Source of the DNA: Ctena decussata
Taxonomy: Eukaryota > Mollusca > Bivalvia > Lucinida > Lucinidae
DNA length: 64,000 nt
Reading direction: 5' to 3'
Assembly (NCBI GenBank): GCA_963989385.1
Contig: OZ022500.1
Location: forward strand, 109,347,842 to 109,411,841
Shown: in pieces, positions 34,775-46,007 of the stretch
How the letters are laid out: each line of letters starts with the position of its first letter
Position numbering within the stretch: position 1 is the first letter of the stretch
Notes under the pieces: generated by a model
What the model saw: only the letters and a program-made list of their open reading frames with translations
The model's database searches: none
Told to the model about the DNA's origin: nothing
Program-made: the position numbers and the translations under genes

Positions 34775-35384
34775 TTATAAACTTGTAAAACCAAGCTAAA
34801 ATGACTGTAATCTATCATCTAGCCAAACACATGAAGACCCAAAGGTTTCAGTGTATGAAGCTGATATATCCAGTGCCTTTCGCGCTCACGACGCTTAGAC
34901 GTGGATATGTCACGTCTTTTAGGCATCTTGGATGTAGAAGCGTCAGGCGAGCTGAGATGTCTTTTTTGCTCTGATTGGCAATTTCAATCACAGTGATATT
35001 CGATGCAGACTCTTCTGTGATCAGAGACATACAGCTACTGCTAGTTGTACTGGTTAAGCTTCTACTGTGATTAGGGTTTCTGGGTGTTGACAACTCGGGT
35101 AGAGCGGCCCGGTCCAGGCTAGTGATATTGAACAAAGAAGTGAGTGACTGGATAGTCCGGGCCGTGCCGCTTCCCTCTCTAGGCTCCTATTCTGTGCTCA
35201 TGACGAACGCGTATACCCGACCTTGGTTCCCTCTCTAGGCTCCTATTCTGTGCTCATGACGAACGCGTATACCCGACCAAGGTCGGGTATACGCGTTCGT
35301 CATGAGCACAGAATAGGAGCCTAGAGAGGGAAGCGGCACGGCCCGGACTATCCAGTCACTCACTTCTTTATAAACTTGTAAAAC
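34775..35384. mobile_element. 576 bp insert with 17 bp direct repeats and inverted repeat
   Basis: ttataaacttgtaaaac occurs at 34775-34791 and exactly again at 35368-35384. Between them lie 576 bp: a left part with a minus-strand frame and a right part (35140-35367) that is an inverted repeat. The arm gtgagtgactggatagtccg ... gtatacccgacc returns as its complement; the inner 51 bp of the left arm (ttccctctctaggctcctat ... cccgacc) is duplicated in tandem. The insert is much richer in GC and CpG than its surroundings. It could be a retrocopy with 5' rearrangement, or a foldback element carrying captured sequence. Confidence 0.75.
34848..35186 (-). pseudogene. Coding-like fragment in the insert (unknown)
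   Basis: Read on the minus strand, the frame is open from after a TAG at 35187-35189 to a stop just below 34848, about 112 codons. It starts ERGSGTARTIQSLTSLFNIT and later reads STPRNPNHSRSLTSTTSSSC, then a basic end. There is no ATG at the start. Low-complexity Ser/Thr content and balanced base use suggest sequence taken from a protein gene tail, but I recognise no family. It may be chance in GC-rich DNA. Confidence 0.35.
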
Positions 35385-35392
35385 TTTGTCAC

Positions 35393-35690
35393 AACTACAG
35401 TCAGCCCTCTTTAATTATGACGGTCACAACTACAGTCAGCCCTCTTTAATTATGACGGCACTCAGTAACAGCATCTTTCTTTATAAGATCGTTTTGATTT
35501 GCATGAAATAGCTTTATTGTTCAAAAGTGTATATTGAGGTATTAGAGCCACAAGGTCATAAAAATGATTATGATGCACTATGCGATACAAACTTGTGGCT
35601 CTAATACCTCGTTTTTCTCTATAATCGCAAATACAGTTTAATGTCAAAATGTTTGGGAACAAATGGTATCCTGAAGCAGGTCCACTGTAC
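35393..35690. mobile_element. Pogo-like MITE, reverse copy, with nested hairpin
   Basis: The right side, read in reverse, gives cagtggacctgcttcaggat and catttgttcccaaacatttt, homologous to 2698-2871; the left end is tacagtcagccctctttaat. The left end with 34 bp is duplicated in tandem (cacaactacagtcagccctc, twice). Nested at 35537-35611 is a hairpin gaggtattagagccacaagg ... ttgtggctctaatacctc. Confidence 0.7.
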
Positions 35691-36230
35691 ACAACTAAAA
35701 TTCTGAAACAGTTCTGTAGTGTCACCTTTGGTGATATTTAGAGACAGGCCTTTGACTTCCATTTGCCCGAAGTTCTATAGCAGTTCTATACCATCAACGT
35801 TTTTGGCATTTAGAAAACAAGCTATTTCGTATTTCTTAATCATAGTGCTAGATAACAGATACCCACTGGAACACAGAGGATTAATTGTGACATAATGCTC
35901 CAGATTGAAAAGGTTGGCTGCTAACAATGTCAACAATGTCCCTGCAGACTGATCATTGATCAGCTTTCTGATCTCAAATTGCAGAGAATTGCTTAGTTTC
36001 TGTTTGAACTGATTTTAAAAGGCATTAAATTTTAATCAAGTACCATAACTGTCCAGAGTATTTGGACATGTTAACTTTGAAAACTTTGGATTTCGTTATT
36101 TTGAAATAATCTGGCCTAATTTATGCCAGAAATGCTATAACAGTGTAAAAAAATACATTCAAAATTGCCACAACCTCTCTGTTAAACAGTCATTGTAATT
36201 TTTCCAACTCTTTGAATAAGATGCTGCTAC
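35691..36230. other. No supported feature
   Basis: AT-rich intronic sequence. Confidence 0.4.
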
Positions 36231-37297
36231 TTATTGTCACCCGACGTAGGCGGAGGGGGACTATAGAAATGACCCTCGTCCGTCCGTGTGTCAGTCCGTC
36301 CGTCTTTCCGTCCGTCCGTCCGTCCGAAATCTTGTCCCCGCAACTCCTCCTACGTCTTTCATCGGATTGATTTGAAATTTTACAGATTGTATTCTTATGA
36401 TATGAAGATGTGCATGTGGTTTTTTATTTTTGTTTCGGCCATTTTTGATGGAGTTACGGCCCTTGCTGACTCAGACCTTGTCCCCGCAACTCCTGTCACA
36501 TCTTTTATCAGATCAACTTGAAATTGTGCAGAATGTTTCATCATGATCTGAAGATGTGCATGTGATTTTGGAATTTCAATTGTCCTATATTTTACAAAGT
36601 TATGGCCCTTTGTCGTTTTTGGTATTTTTCCAGCTTTTGAACCGTTTGACCGAGAGAGCTGAAATTTGGTATGCTATTAGCATTTGGTAAATTGAGTATT
36701 CTGATTATTGTTAGGATATGCTAAATTTATTAGTGACAGAGTTATTCCCCTTTCATAGATAATAGACATTCACTTAAAGGTAAAGGGATAACTCAAGAAC
36801 TATTCATATTAATGGGCTGAATTTTCATAAATGCATTGTTCTTTTTCATCAGATTCATATTAGGAGGATTATGGCCCTTGTTATTTTGTTATTGGGTATA
36901 CAGTCTTATGTTTTGGGCATTCTGTAAGGGCCTAAAGTTTTAGTAGCGTGATTTTACACATATACGCCCAGTTCTGAACTGAAGTATTTTATAACCTCAT
37001 AGAGGCCCAGTAATTGGGGTATATGTCTCTGCTTATGCTTCAATCATTATTTGCTTACCAGGTTCTGTTATACACATATTTTCTGGTTTTACACATAAAT
37101 GCCCCTTTCTAAACTTAAGTATTTTATAACTTCATAGAGGCCCAGTAATTGTGCTTCAGTTATTATTTGCTGACCAGGTTCTGTAATACACATATTGTCT
37201 GTTTTTGGCCATATAGTTACTCTAAAACTGAATAAAGGGCTGCAGTTTGTGACACATTTCAAACGTCGGGTGACACTTGGCCGATGGCCTTTTATTT
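36231..37297 (+). mobile_element. Helentron-like element (GTCACCCGACG head), copy 1
   Basis: Starts ttattgtcacccgacgtagg, then cggagggggactatagaaat and the microsatellite cgtccgtccgtccgtccg. Core units of ~125 bp at the start (cccgcaactcctcctacgtc; gaagatgtgcatgtggtttt) change to another type. It ends cgtcgggtgacacttggccg with the hairpin ggccgatggcc and ttttattt. Head (gtcacccgacg) and tail (cgtcgggtgac) are exact inverted repeats of 11 bp. Confidence 0.8.
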
Positions 37298-37399
37298 GAA
37301 TGGTTAAATGATGCTGTTTACTGAAAGTGAATGGTTATACAATGCTGTTTACTTAAAGTAAATGATTATTCAATGCTGTTTACTTAAAGTGAGTGGTTA

Positions 37400-37927
37400 T
37401 ACACCAGTCATTTGCAACCACGACCCCCATGGGGCCGGGGATAGTGGGGGGCATAGCGGGGCTTAAGTACTGTGTTTTTACCTAAGGGGTGTCCCGGCAG
37501 TTCCGTGGAAATGCCAGGCTTTTGATGCCCGCCAAAACAGTGGGGAAAATAGTGGAGTGTTTTAACGAAACAGCGACACATTGTCAGAATATGGATTTTT
37601 AGCTCGGCTGTACGAATTAATGTACAGGAAGAGCTACTGCACCCCCCCCTCCCTACTGCACCCCCCCCCCCCTCCAGCAGAATGTTAAAACTTTACGTTA
37701 AAGTTTTTTAGGTGATGGGCAAGGCGCTGTCAGGTGAGCTATCCTGTCCCCCTGACAGGTCTTGTTATATTTACATGATCCCCTGGGGGCGGAGACCTTT
37801 ACCAGGGATTTGACTTGAAAGATGTCCCCACAGTGCGGGGCATATACCAGGGCTTTGCAGAGTGAAAAGTCAATATCCTTGCTATTCCCTGGCCCCAGGG
37901 GGGCCGTGGTTGCAAATGACTGGTGCA
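37400..37927. mobile_element. TIR element with TTA target duplication, copy 2
   Basis: Ends tacaccagtcatttgcaacc and ggttgcaaatgactggtgca. TTA lies on both sides (37397-37399, 37928-37930). Removing the element and one TTA restores the array unit gtggttatacaatgctg, which proves the borders. At 528 bp it is shorter than copy 1 because the inner element differs (37597-37766). Confidence 0.88.
37597..37766 (+). mobile_element. Helentron-like short element (CTGTACG head), nested
   Basis: Head ttttagctcggctgtacgaa with tacaggaagagcta; nearly no core except two C-rich runs (cacccccccct) and an inverted pair aactttacgttaaagtt. It ends caggtgagctatcctgtccc, the hairpin cctgtccccctgacagg and tcttgtt. 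Relatives lie at 55668-55712 (end only), 56939-57033 and 62275-62320 (head only). Confidence 0.68.
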
Positions 37928-38351
37928 TTATACAATGCTGTTTACTTAAAGTAAATGGTTATTCAATGCTGTTTACTTAAAGTGAATGGTTAAACAATGC
38001 GTTTTACTTAAAATGAATGGTGCTGTTTATTTATTCAATGCTGTTAACTTAAAGGGAATGGTTATAAAATGCTGTTTACTTAAAGTGAATGATTATAAGA
38101 TGCTGACTTAGAGCAAATGGTTATATGATGCTGTTCACTTAATGTAAACAATAATTAGTGTATGACGCTGTTTACTTGAAGCCAGTGGTTATAAATATGA
38201 TGCTGTTTACTTATTTAAATGGTTATATGATGCTGTTTACTTAAAGCAAATGGTTATATGATGCTGTTTACTTAAAGCAAATATTAAAAAGTGTTGTTTA
38301 CTTATTTGAATAGTTATACAATGCTGTTTACGTAAAGTGAATGGTTATATA

Positions 38352-39137
38352 CCTAGCAAAAAAAGAAACATTACATTTTTAATTTTCTCTCAATTAGACA
38401 TATGATATTGTCAGTATATTGCTTTTAAACATATGCATCATGTGCAATTATTTTCTACTTGACTGAACTTGTAAAATCCATTATATGCTACATTTACAAT
38501 TGTGCATTAATAACTTTCTAGCAAATTGCTACATTGATAGCAAAAGTAAATTCCTGCACAAACTTTCATTTCTGCATTACTATCATAATGTTATTCTTAT
38601 CAGAAAATTAGAGGAAAACTGAAATGGAGATTCTGTGCACTGACGTTAACATGGCCAAATATGTAGGATGTTCGATTGTAGTCGTTACATAACAATTAGT
38701 GTCAGAAACATTTTTTGACAGCCAGAGACATTGAATTGTTGCATGAAAAACAATCAAACACAGAATAAAGACGCTTGACTTGCATTACGTTGAATTTAAC
38801 GCTACGTCAGAATCAGCTGTCAACTTCACAGTTGAAATAAAAATCATGTTATCATTTTCATTTACTATACTGGTTTTAAGATAAAACTTGTACATTTCCT
38901 TTCTAATAAAAGTTTATTCACGTTTCGAATTTTCCCTTTTTTTCGGAAAATTGACTCCTTTTTTTTTTAGAACAAGTTTTAGTGTTTCTAATTATTCAAG
39001 TGTTCTAATGCAAAGCCAGAATTGAGCAGAAAAAAATATATAATTAGTATCTAAGCACAAAATATTGGTGCGAACCTGAGGTTTTCACTCAGAAGCAGTG
39101 ACAAGCTATTAACCATCAAGTTTCTATTTTTGCTCAG
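38352..39137. mobile_element. Tc1/mariner-like element without transposase
   Basis: Ends cctagcaaaaaaagaaac and gtttctatttttgctcag (16 of 18 paired), in a TA-rich target of the 30 bp array (ggttatata left, tatatgatg right). At 786 bp the interior is AT-rich, with no open frame of length. Confidence 0.78.
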
Positions 39138-39182
39138 TATATGATGCTCTTTACTTTAAGTGAAAGGTTATACCATGCTGTT

Positions 39183-40007
39183 TTATATGTGTTGAAGGGA
39201 CATTAAACCTGAGTTCACGCACTCACTCATCACACTGTTTGGTTTCGAACTTAACCAAACTGTTTGCTCACTGTCAAAGTATTTAGGCTGATAATGGTAA
39301 TTAACTGATGTTTTACTATGTATGGCAGTGCTAATAAATCTAGCTTCAGAATGCCTGTACCTTGGCATTAAGGATAGAAATAGCCAGTCACTTTCGTCAG
39401 CGGCCTGAAATTAAAACTTTGTGCTTTCCTGAGACAAAAATATCTCTTTATTGCAGAAAACAAAGCCTAATGTTTAGCCACTGATGGATTTCATTCTTAT
39501 GTAAAAAAGCTGGTATTTTATGTTTCCTTTTCTGCTTCCGACATTAAAAAGGAGACACTTTACCATAGTTACTCCAGATATTGGGACAGAAGAATTCAGC
39601 AAACAGTGACGACCCAGAACAGACTGCTAGGAGCAGTCTGATCTGGGTCTGCACAGTTTGTCTTTCCGCCTTGCAGTACTTTGACATATCAGTTTTTTAC
39701 CCATCACAGGATAGTAAAATTAAGTAACACAATTTTTTTAGAATAATTGCGCTTACTTGTTGATGTCTTCTAATATTTAAGGTAATTATTATGTTATTTA
39801 AGAGTTTAAAAGGAGAAACGCTTTTTTCGCAGGATAGGCCATTGATTTGCAATAAAGACTGGCTTATCATTTTTGCAAGAAAAGTCATTCTGGTTACTTT
39901 TGGATGTGGATCTATTTTTGATTTTACAGACAAAAGAGCTTTTAGATACAAAAATAATGTGTTGCCATTTTTATCAACTATTTAGACACTTCTTCATTCT
40001 TGGAATG
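39183..40007. other. Short SINE tail and hairpin element, otherwise unassigned
   Basis: gggacattaaacctgagttc at 39195-39232 is the 3' end of the SINE type at 10066. A hairpin agcaaacagtgacgacccag ... gggtctgcacagtttg lies at 39597-39662. Nothing else recognised. Confidence 0.6.
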
Positions 40008-41088
40008 TTTTGTTGTCACCCGACGTAGGCGGAGGGGGACTATAGAAATGACCCTCGTCCGTCCGTGTGTGCGTCCGTCCGTCCTTCCGTCCGTCCTTCC
40101 GTCTGTCCGTCCGTCCGAAATCTTGTCCCCGCAACTCCTCCTACGTCTTTCATCGGATTGATTTAAAATTTTACAGATTGCATTCTTATGATAGGAAGAT
40201 GTGCATGTGGTTTTCGATTTTTGTTTCGACCATTTTTGATGGAGTTACAGCCCTTGCTGACTCAGACCTTCCGAAATCTTGTCCCCGCAACTCCTCCTAC
40301 ATCTTTCATCGGATTGATTTGAAATTTTACAGATTGCATTCTTACCATATGAAGATGTGCATGTGGTAGTTTATTTTTGTTTCGGCCATTTTTAATGGAG
40401 TTACAGCCCTTGCTGACTTAGACTTTGTCCCTGCAACTCCTGCAACATCTTGTATCAGATTGACTTGATATTGTGCAGAATTTTTCATCATGATCTGAAG
40501 ATGTGCATGTGATTTTGGAATTTCAATTGTCCTATTTTTTACAAAGTTATGGCCCTTTGTCATTTTTTGGCATTTTTCCAACTTTTGAACCGTTTGACCG
40601 AGAGAGCTGAAATTTGGTTTGCTATTAGCATTTGGTAAATTGATTATTCTGATTATTGTTAGGATGTGCTAAATCATAAGTGACAGAATTATTCCCCTTT
40701 CATAGATAATAGACATTCGCTTAAAGGTAAAAGGGATAACTCCAGAACTATTCATATTAATGGGCTGAATTTTCATAAATGCATTGTTCATTTTTATCAG
40801 ATTCATATAAGCAGGATTATGGCTCTTGTTATTTTGTACTGGGTATACAGTCTTGATGTTTTGATCATTTTGTAAGGGCCAATAGTTTCAGTAACCTGAT
40901 TTTACACATATATGCCCCGTTCTGAACTTAAGTATTTTATAAAGAGGCTCAGTAATTGGGTATATGTCTTTGCTTATGTTCAGTTATCATTTGCTTACCA
41001 GGTTCTGTTTTTGGCCATACATTAACTCTGAAACTGAATAAATGGCTGAAGTTTGTGACACATTTCAAATGTCGGGTGACACTTGTTT
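40008..41088 (+). mobile_element. Helentron-like element (GTCACCCGACG head), copy 2
   Basis: Highly similar to 36231-37297 along its length, with the same head, CCGTCC microsatellite and core. One extra core unit (ccgaaatcttgtccccgcaa) is present, and parts of the 3' core are deleted. The end reads aatgtcgggtgacacttgtt then poly-T: the terminal hairpin seen in copy 1 is missing. Confidence 0.8.
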
Positions 41089-41170
41089 TTTTCTCCTTAT
41101 TTCTTAAGGCGGATACTGTCACCTTCATGTTTTCTTGCCATTTTTTCAAAACTGAAAAGTGGTTTAGCAC

Positions 41171-42256
41171 TTTTTATACGCCGGTTTTGAAAAAAATGGA
41201 TGTATTATAGCATGGGGCTGTCTGTCTGTCTGTCTGTTCATCCATCCGTCAACATTCTTGTGCGCACCATATCTCAGTAATCGTTTGAGATCTCTTCAAG
41301 AAATTTTGTAGGCATATATATTAGGATGGGGCAAAGTGTCACATACAGTAATGGTTGCTCCCCCTTTCTTTATTTCTAAGTTATGCCCCTTTCATTATTC
41401 TTTACACTGCTAGTCTTGTGTGCGCCATAACTAGATATCTGTTTGGGATATCTTGATGAAACTTCATAGCAATGTGTATGAGGGCCGACAATGTGTCACA
41501 CATAACAATGGTTACTCGTCCTTTCTTTGTTTTGGAGTTGCATCCCTATAATTAGACTTTTTAGTCTATTTTTGTGTATACTAATCTTGTGCATTCGATA
41601 ACTTTGTAGCCATTTGGAATATCTTGATGAAACTTTATAGCAATGTGCATGATTACAAGACCGTGTGTCACATGTAAGAATGGTTGTTCCCCCTTACTTA
41701 ATTTTGGAGTAACCTCCTTTTGATTAGTTTTTAGGCTAACCCCATTCCCCAATTCACTCCATAACTCCTTAACCTTTGAAATATTTTAATGAAAATGTGT
41801 ATAATAATGGGGCAATGTATCATGAGCATAAACCACAACTCTGGCTTACTTACTTCCTGAATTATCTGCCCTTGGATCAATTTCGATTTTACTCTGTAAC
41901 TCCTTATCTGTTGGAAATATGTCAACAAAACTTAATAGTGTTGTGTATATTGTCAAGGAAATGTTTTATGACCAAGACTGGTACTCTAGTTTACTAAGTT
42001 TATGAATTATCTCCCTTGTTTGACTTTGGCATTTCTCAACTTCTGAGCTGCTTCACCCTAGAAGCTGATTTTTTTTATACTACAGTATTTGATGTGTAAG
42101 ATGTTTTAATAATATTGCAGTCATTAATTACAGAGTTGTTTACCCTGTTTGTCTCTGTCTGTCCATCCTTCTGTAAACAAGCTTGTTCATTCTGTAACTC
42201 CTTCGTGATACTGAAACGGGCATATTATGTGCCGCTTGCAAATTAAGCTCTTGTTT
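41171..42256 (+). mobile_element. Helentron-like element (ATACGCCGG head)
   Basis: Head tttttatacgccggttttga and atgtattatagcatgggg, then the microsatellite ctgtctgtctgtctgtctg. Core units of ~150-160 bp carry atatcttgatgaaactttat and ttgtgtgcgccataactag. It ends gaaacgggcatattatgtgc, cgcttgcaaatt and aagctcttgttt. The head/tail inverted pair is weaker than in other families. Confidence 0.6.
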
Positions 42257-42653
42257 GTCCTTTTAATAGAACTCCCATTTCAAAGAGATAGATAGATGAC
42301 CTGCAATTTTATGTCCTTTTCATCAATATTTCAGTCATATCAGGGCGACTGGAGAGTGATAATGAAAGGCTGTATGCAATGGAGCCCGGTTTAAGGTTGA
42401 AAAGATTTCCTACCCCAGCTATAATTGAACGTAAACCTCTAGCTTTGCAGGTCAGCCCTTTAACCTAGTGAGCTTTTGGAGCTCCTCATTTTGAAGAAAG
42501 GCAAGACTAGAGGTGGAGACTTTTGGTGTTTTTAAAGTGCACTGTCCTTCCAGCTGCTTGCCCCCAGTGCAGGAAGAAACATACTTGGTGCAGGTGAAAG
42601 ATTCCTTCTGTAGTAACATGGTCACAGGAGGTTCGTCTTGCAAAACTGAAGTG
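42257..42653. other. No supported feature
   Basis: Nothing recognised before the SINE target at 42640-42653. Confidence 0.4.
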
Positions 42654-42931
42654 ATTGATTGATTGATTGATTGATTTGATGCTTAACGTCCATGGTAAAC
42701 AACTATGGTCATGTCGGGACGGTCAGTTAACCTAACCACAATATTCCTGGGCAGTCTTTGACCTCCTAAGCGGTTAACCAGTACTAAGTGCACATACTTT
42801 CGCCAGTAACTGACAACTACCTTTCTTGAATCAGTGGAAGGAGAAACGAAAGTATGTGGCCAGACTGGGTTTCGAACCCAGGACCTCTGACTTATGAGTC
42901 AGGTGCCCTATCGATTGCGCTACGCGGCCCG
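42654..42931 (-). mobile_element. SINE copy 5, reverse
   Basis: On the minus strand: head gccgggccgcgtagcgcaat, B box gggttcgaaaccc, the shared body and an (aatc)n tail of five units. The flanks gcaaaactgaagtg (42640-42653) and gcaaatctgaagtg (42932-42945) match at 13 of 14, a target duplication. Confidence 0.93.
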
Positions 42932-43255
42932 GCAAATCTGAAGTGTACTGTAATGGTCAAATATTGAGTGTGCAATATCAGAAACGAAAAAAAGAAGATA
43001 AGAGTTGCTACAAAAGTGTAGCAACTTCATCATTACTAACCCACTGCTTCCAGAGCTGAAGTGATGGCAGACAGTGGCTGTAAAAATCTGCCGTAAACTA
43101 TCATCATCGGCTACCCTATCGACAACCAAAGGAAGAATTCTAAATGTAATGTTTCAAATTGTCTCAATCATTGTTTTTATTATTATAAATATCATGCATA
43201 TTAAAGGAGTTTATTTTAAGCATATCAGAATTTCGCATCAGGACATTGTTAACAT

Positions 43256-43466
43256 TTAACACTTTAAGCACCAATGACGAAAATAGCAGAATTTGCAAAC
43301 AGCGTAAATCCTGATGAGGTGGCTCATAATGAGCCGCCTCATCTAGATCTACACTTTTTGCCCTCTAGTTTTAGAATTCTCAATATACAACTTGGACAAG
43401 GCATTAGTTTTTAAATTTTGCAGACGTAAAATTTTGTCGTCTGCTTTTTGGTGCTTTAAGAGTTAA
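43256..43466 (-). mobile_element. TTAA-ended hairpin MITE, reverse copy
   Basis: Reverse orientation of the family at 22055: begins ttaacactttaagcaccaat and ends gctttttggtgctttaagag then ttaa. The hairpin tgatgaggtggctcataatg is slightly decayed, and one border reads actttttgccc. Confidence 0.85.
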
Positions 43467-43604
43467 ATAATTTCTATGATTTCTGTCACAGAGTTCCTGT
43501 CATAAAATTTTCATTTCTGTTGAATAGTCTATGACATTGTCCCTGCAGGTAACTTGTAACTGGTAATGTTACCATTGTTTCCCTAAATATTGAGCCAACT
43601 TAAG

Positions 43605-43850
43605 ATGGATGAGTACTTTTTCAGGGGAAGAAATTTGCCATTTTAATTTTTTACCTCCCTTTTCAATGCAGGGTCAACTTTTACAGGAAAGAATTTGCTC
43701 CTTTAAATTTGCTCCCAAAGGAGCAAATTCTGTCTTTTAATTGTTCACTCCTTTTTGGAAAGGGAAGTAATCAGGAAGTCACAGAAGTTGCTTCCCTTTG
43801 TAAAGATGGCAGAGAAACATGGAGGAATTACTATTCATCTTAACCAGTTT
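43605..43850. mobile_element. GAATTTGCTCC-hairpin repeat
   Basis: aggaaagaatttgctccttt and aaaggagcaaattctgtctt pair; outer pieces caggggaagaaatttgccat and agttgcttccctttgtaaag recur in copies at 12959, 45035, 55905, 59485 and 61050. TIR limits were not settled. Confidence 0.65.
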
Positions 43851-43917
43851 CTGTAGTTATCTTTGAATTAAACAGGTTGACTAGACTTCCTTTCTGGGGA
43901 TTGTAAGAAATATAAAT

Positions 43918-44260
43918 ATGGCAAACGGTGCAGACCCTGATCAGACAGGTACAGTGCTGTCTGATCTGGTTCTTCAATTTTCGCTTTAGAGTAACCTGAT
44001 CTGGTTCTTCAGTGTTTTGGAAGGAATTTATATCTAAATATTGACGTTAAATCTGGTAATTCCAATTTTGCGGTGGCATTTAAACATGAATATTTCACTT
44101 GAGGCACACATTTACAATTCATATAGGATTTATTTTTAAATGAAAGAAAAACAATTATTTTTACCTTTAATATTGGGACGAAAGAACCATGTAGATCCTG
44201 GTCAGATTGCTCCTTTTTAGGAGCAGTCTGACCCGTGTCTATGCGGTTTGTCATTCAGCA
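43918..44260. mobile_element. Two CTGATCAGACTG hairpin relics
   Basis: At 43918: ggcaaacggtgcagaccctg with ctgtctgatctgg. At 44187: accatgtagatcctggtcag with gcagtctgacccgtgtctat and gcggtttgtc. Both have decayed arms. Confidence 0.6.
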
Positions 44261-44547
44261 AGTAATTTTTTGACACACCAGTGAATGGCAAAATAGTGCT
44301 TTTAAATTTTGAGACAAATATAGAAATCTGCCGTGGTGGCCCAGTGTCGGAGAAATTATGATATTTCTTACCCTGAAGTTATAGTCAATATTACGACAAA
44401 TATTATTTTGTTTTTATAACTAGGTTTAGCACTACAAAATGATTTCTGCAATAAGAAAAGACACCTAGTAGTGTGATGGTAAAGAATCCTGTTAATGTTA
44501 ATTTCAACAGTTTCAAAGCTTTCTGTTGCACTTTTAATTAGTGGGCA

Positions 44548-44735
44548 ATGGGCCCTTGTGGCCTAGTGATTAAGAGCACTTACTCTTAATTTCTTTAACA
44601 GCATGGACTGGCACACAAGTGAGAAAGCCAAGTTCTGCTTACAGAAAACAGGTCATGTGATGGGGGTTTTTCCCTGGGAGCTCTGCTTTTTGCCCACATT
44701 TGCTTAAAATCGGCTCAAATAAAAAAAAGACATAA
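44548..44735 (+). mobile_element. Possible tRNA-derived SINE, third type
   Basis: gggcccttgtggcctagtga then ttaagagc resembles a tRNA A-box start, followed by body atgtgatgggggtttttccc and an A-rich tail aaataaaaaaaagac. There is no clear B box, so this is tentative. Confidence 0.4.
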
Positions 44736-46007
44736 AAAAAAACCCCTAATAGTCAGCAGGACACTACTTATTGGGCAGCAAGTCAGTCCAGTTTTCAAGT
44801 TCAGCTCTTGCTTCTATGACAGGTCTTGAGTGCAGACAGGCAAGACTGCATTTCAGAGGTTGATGTTATTGTAATATTTTGTGTTTGGTTTATCATGTTC
44901 ATATTCAGTTTCTTGTTCAGTAATTGTTTTGTTTTCTGTTCTGATACTCTTCCTTCAAATCATGTAAAGAGTTAAAACTGTTATTGCATGAATTCTTTTT
45001 TGCTTCTCTTGATGAGGTAGCTTGTTGAAAAGGGGGTCTACTTTTAAAGGAAAGAATTTGCTCCTATGGGAGCAAATTCTTTTCTTTAAAAAATAGACCA
45101 CTACTGAAAAAAGGAGGCAAAAAAACCCCAGTAAAGTTGCTTCCTCTGCAAGTATACCTGTTCACCTTGATACTGTTTATTACCAGTATTTGGCAGTGGC
45201 TGATTTACTACACTTTAGGCTCTAAATAAAGCCCACCCCCTTTTGTAAAATGCAATGCCCCTGGGGCATTTAATAGGATTAATACTGTAAGAAGCATACT
45301 TTTACAGGAGCAGAAATTACCTGAACAGACAGTGTAGACACAGATAAGACTGGCTCTATAAATAGAGTCTGGGGCTAACAATTTTTCTAAAGCATCTTGT
45401 GTACAACTCAGGGACAGCTATAGTTGTTGTAAGGTTGCATGTCTAAAATTGTTAGCCAAGAAAACAGACATCAAAATTTACGTCAAGTTATGTAATGTTC
45501 AGAATTTAAAGACTAGAGGCAGACTCGGTTGATCTAGATGAGGTGGCTCATTTTAAGAACCACCCCATTGGGATCAATGCTGTTTACAAATTTTACTAGT
45601 TTGATCTTTTGGTGCTTTAAGTGTTTGTGAAATGCTTAAGAGAAATGAGGTAGTCTGTTGTGTTATAGTCTGTCAATAAAGTGCCAAATTATGAAGAATT
45701 TAGGATGTTCCTTGAATGAGAAGAAAGCAAGGTTCCATGTCACATCTTGAAGATAATCCCATCAGAGCCAAACTCTGCTAGTTGAAATTCATAGCATTTC
45801 TGATCTCCCAGAACACTTCATTAATCTTAATACTGAATACTGGTACCAGTAATTAGCGACTTGGGTTTCCAGGTTGTACTTTAAGATGAAAAAAAAAATA
45901 GAGACAAGACGTTGCCAGGAAATACTACAGTGACAGAGCACAACAGTCCCAAGGCAACAAGAGAAGCAAGATATCAAAACACACACGTCAAAAGCAATAG
46001 CAGATAA
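44736..46007. other. Hairpin repeats at 45035-45160 and 45450-45628, rest unassigned
   Basis: ggaaagaatttgctcctatg / ggagcaaattcttttcttt is a well-kept hairpin at 45053-45095. At 45450-45628 lies a worn TTAA-type MITE (gatctagatgaggtggctca). No coding signal. Confidence 0.6.

Larger units (their letters stand above)
37300..39182 (+). repeat. Tandem array, about 30 bp unit, with two insertions
   Basis: Units aatggttatacaatgctgtt then tacttaaagtg begin at about 37300. The array is interrupted at 37400-37927 and at 38352-39137, and one last unit follows at 39138-39182. Confidence 0.9.

Noticed and set aside
36288..36521. Frames starting SVRPSFRPSVRP at CCGTCC runs (also 40067, 26808, 46546)
   Set aside because: Translated microsatellite and core repeats of Helentron-like elements.
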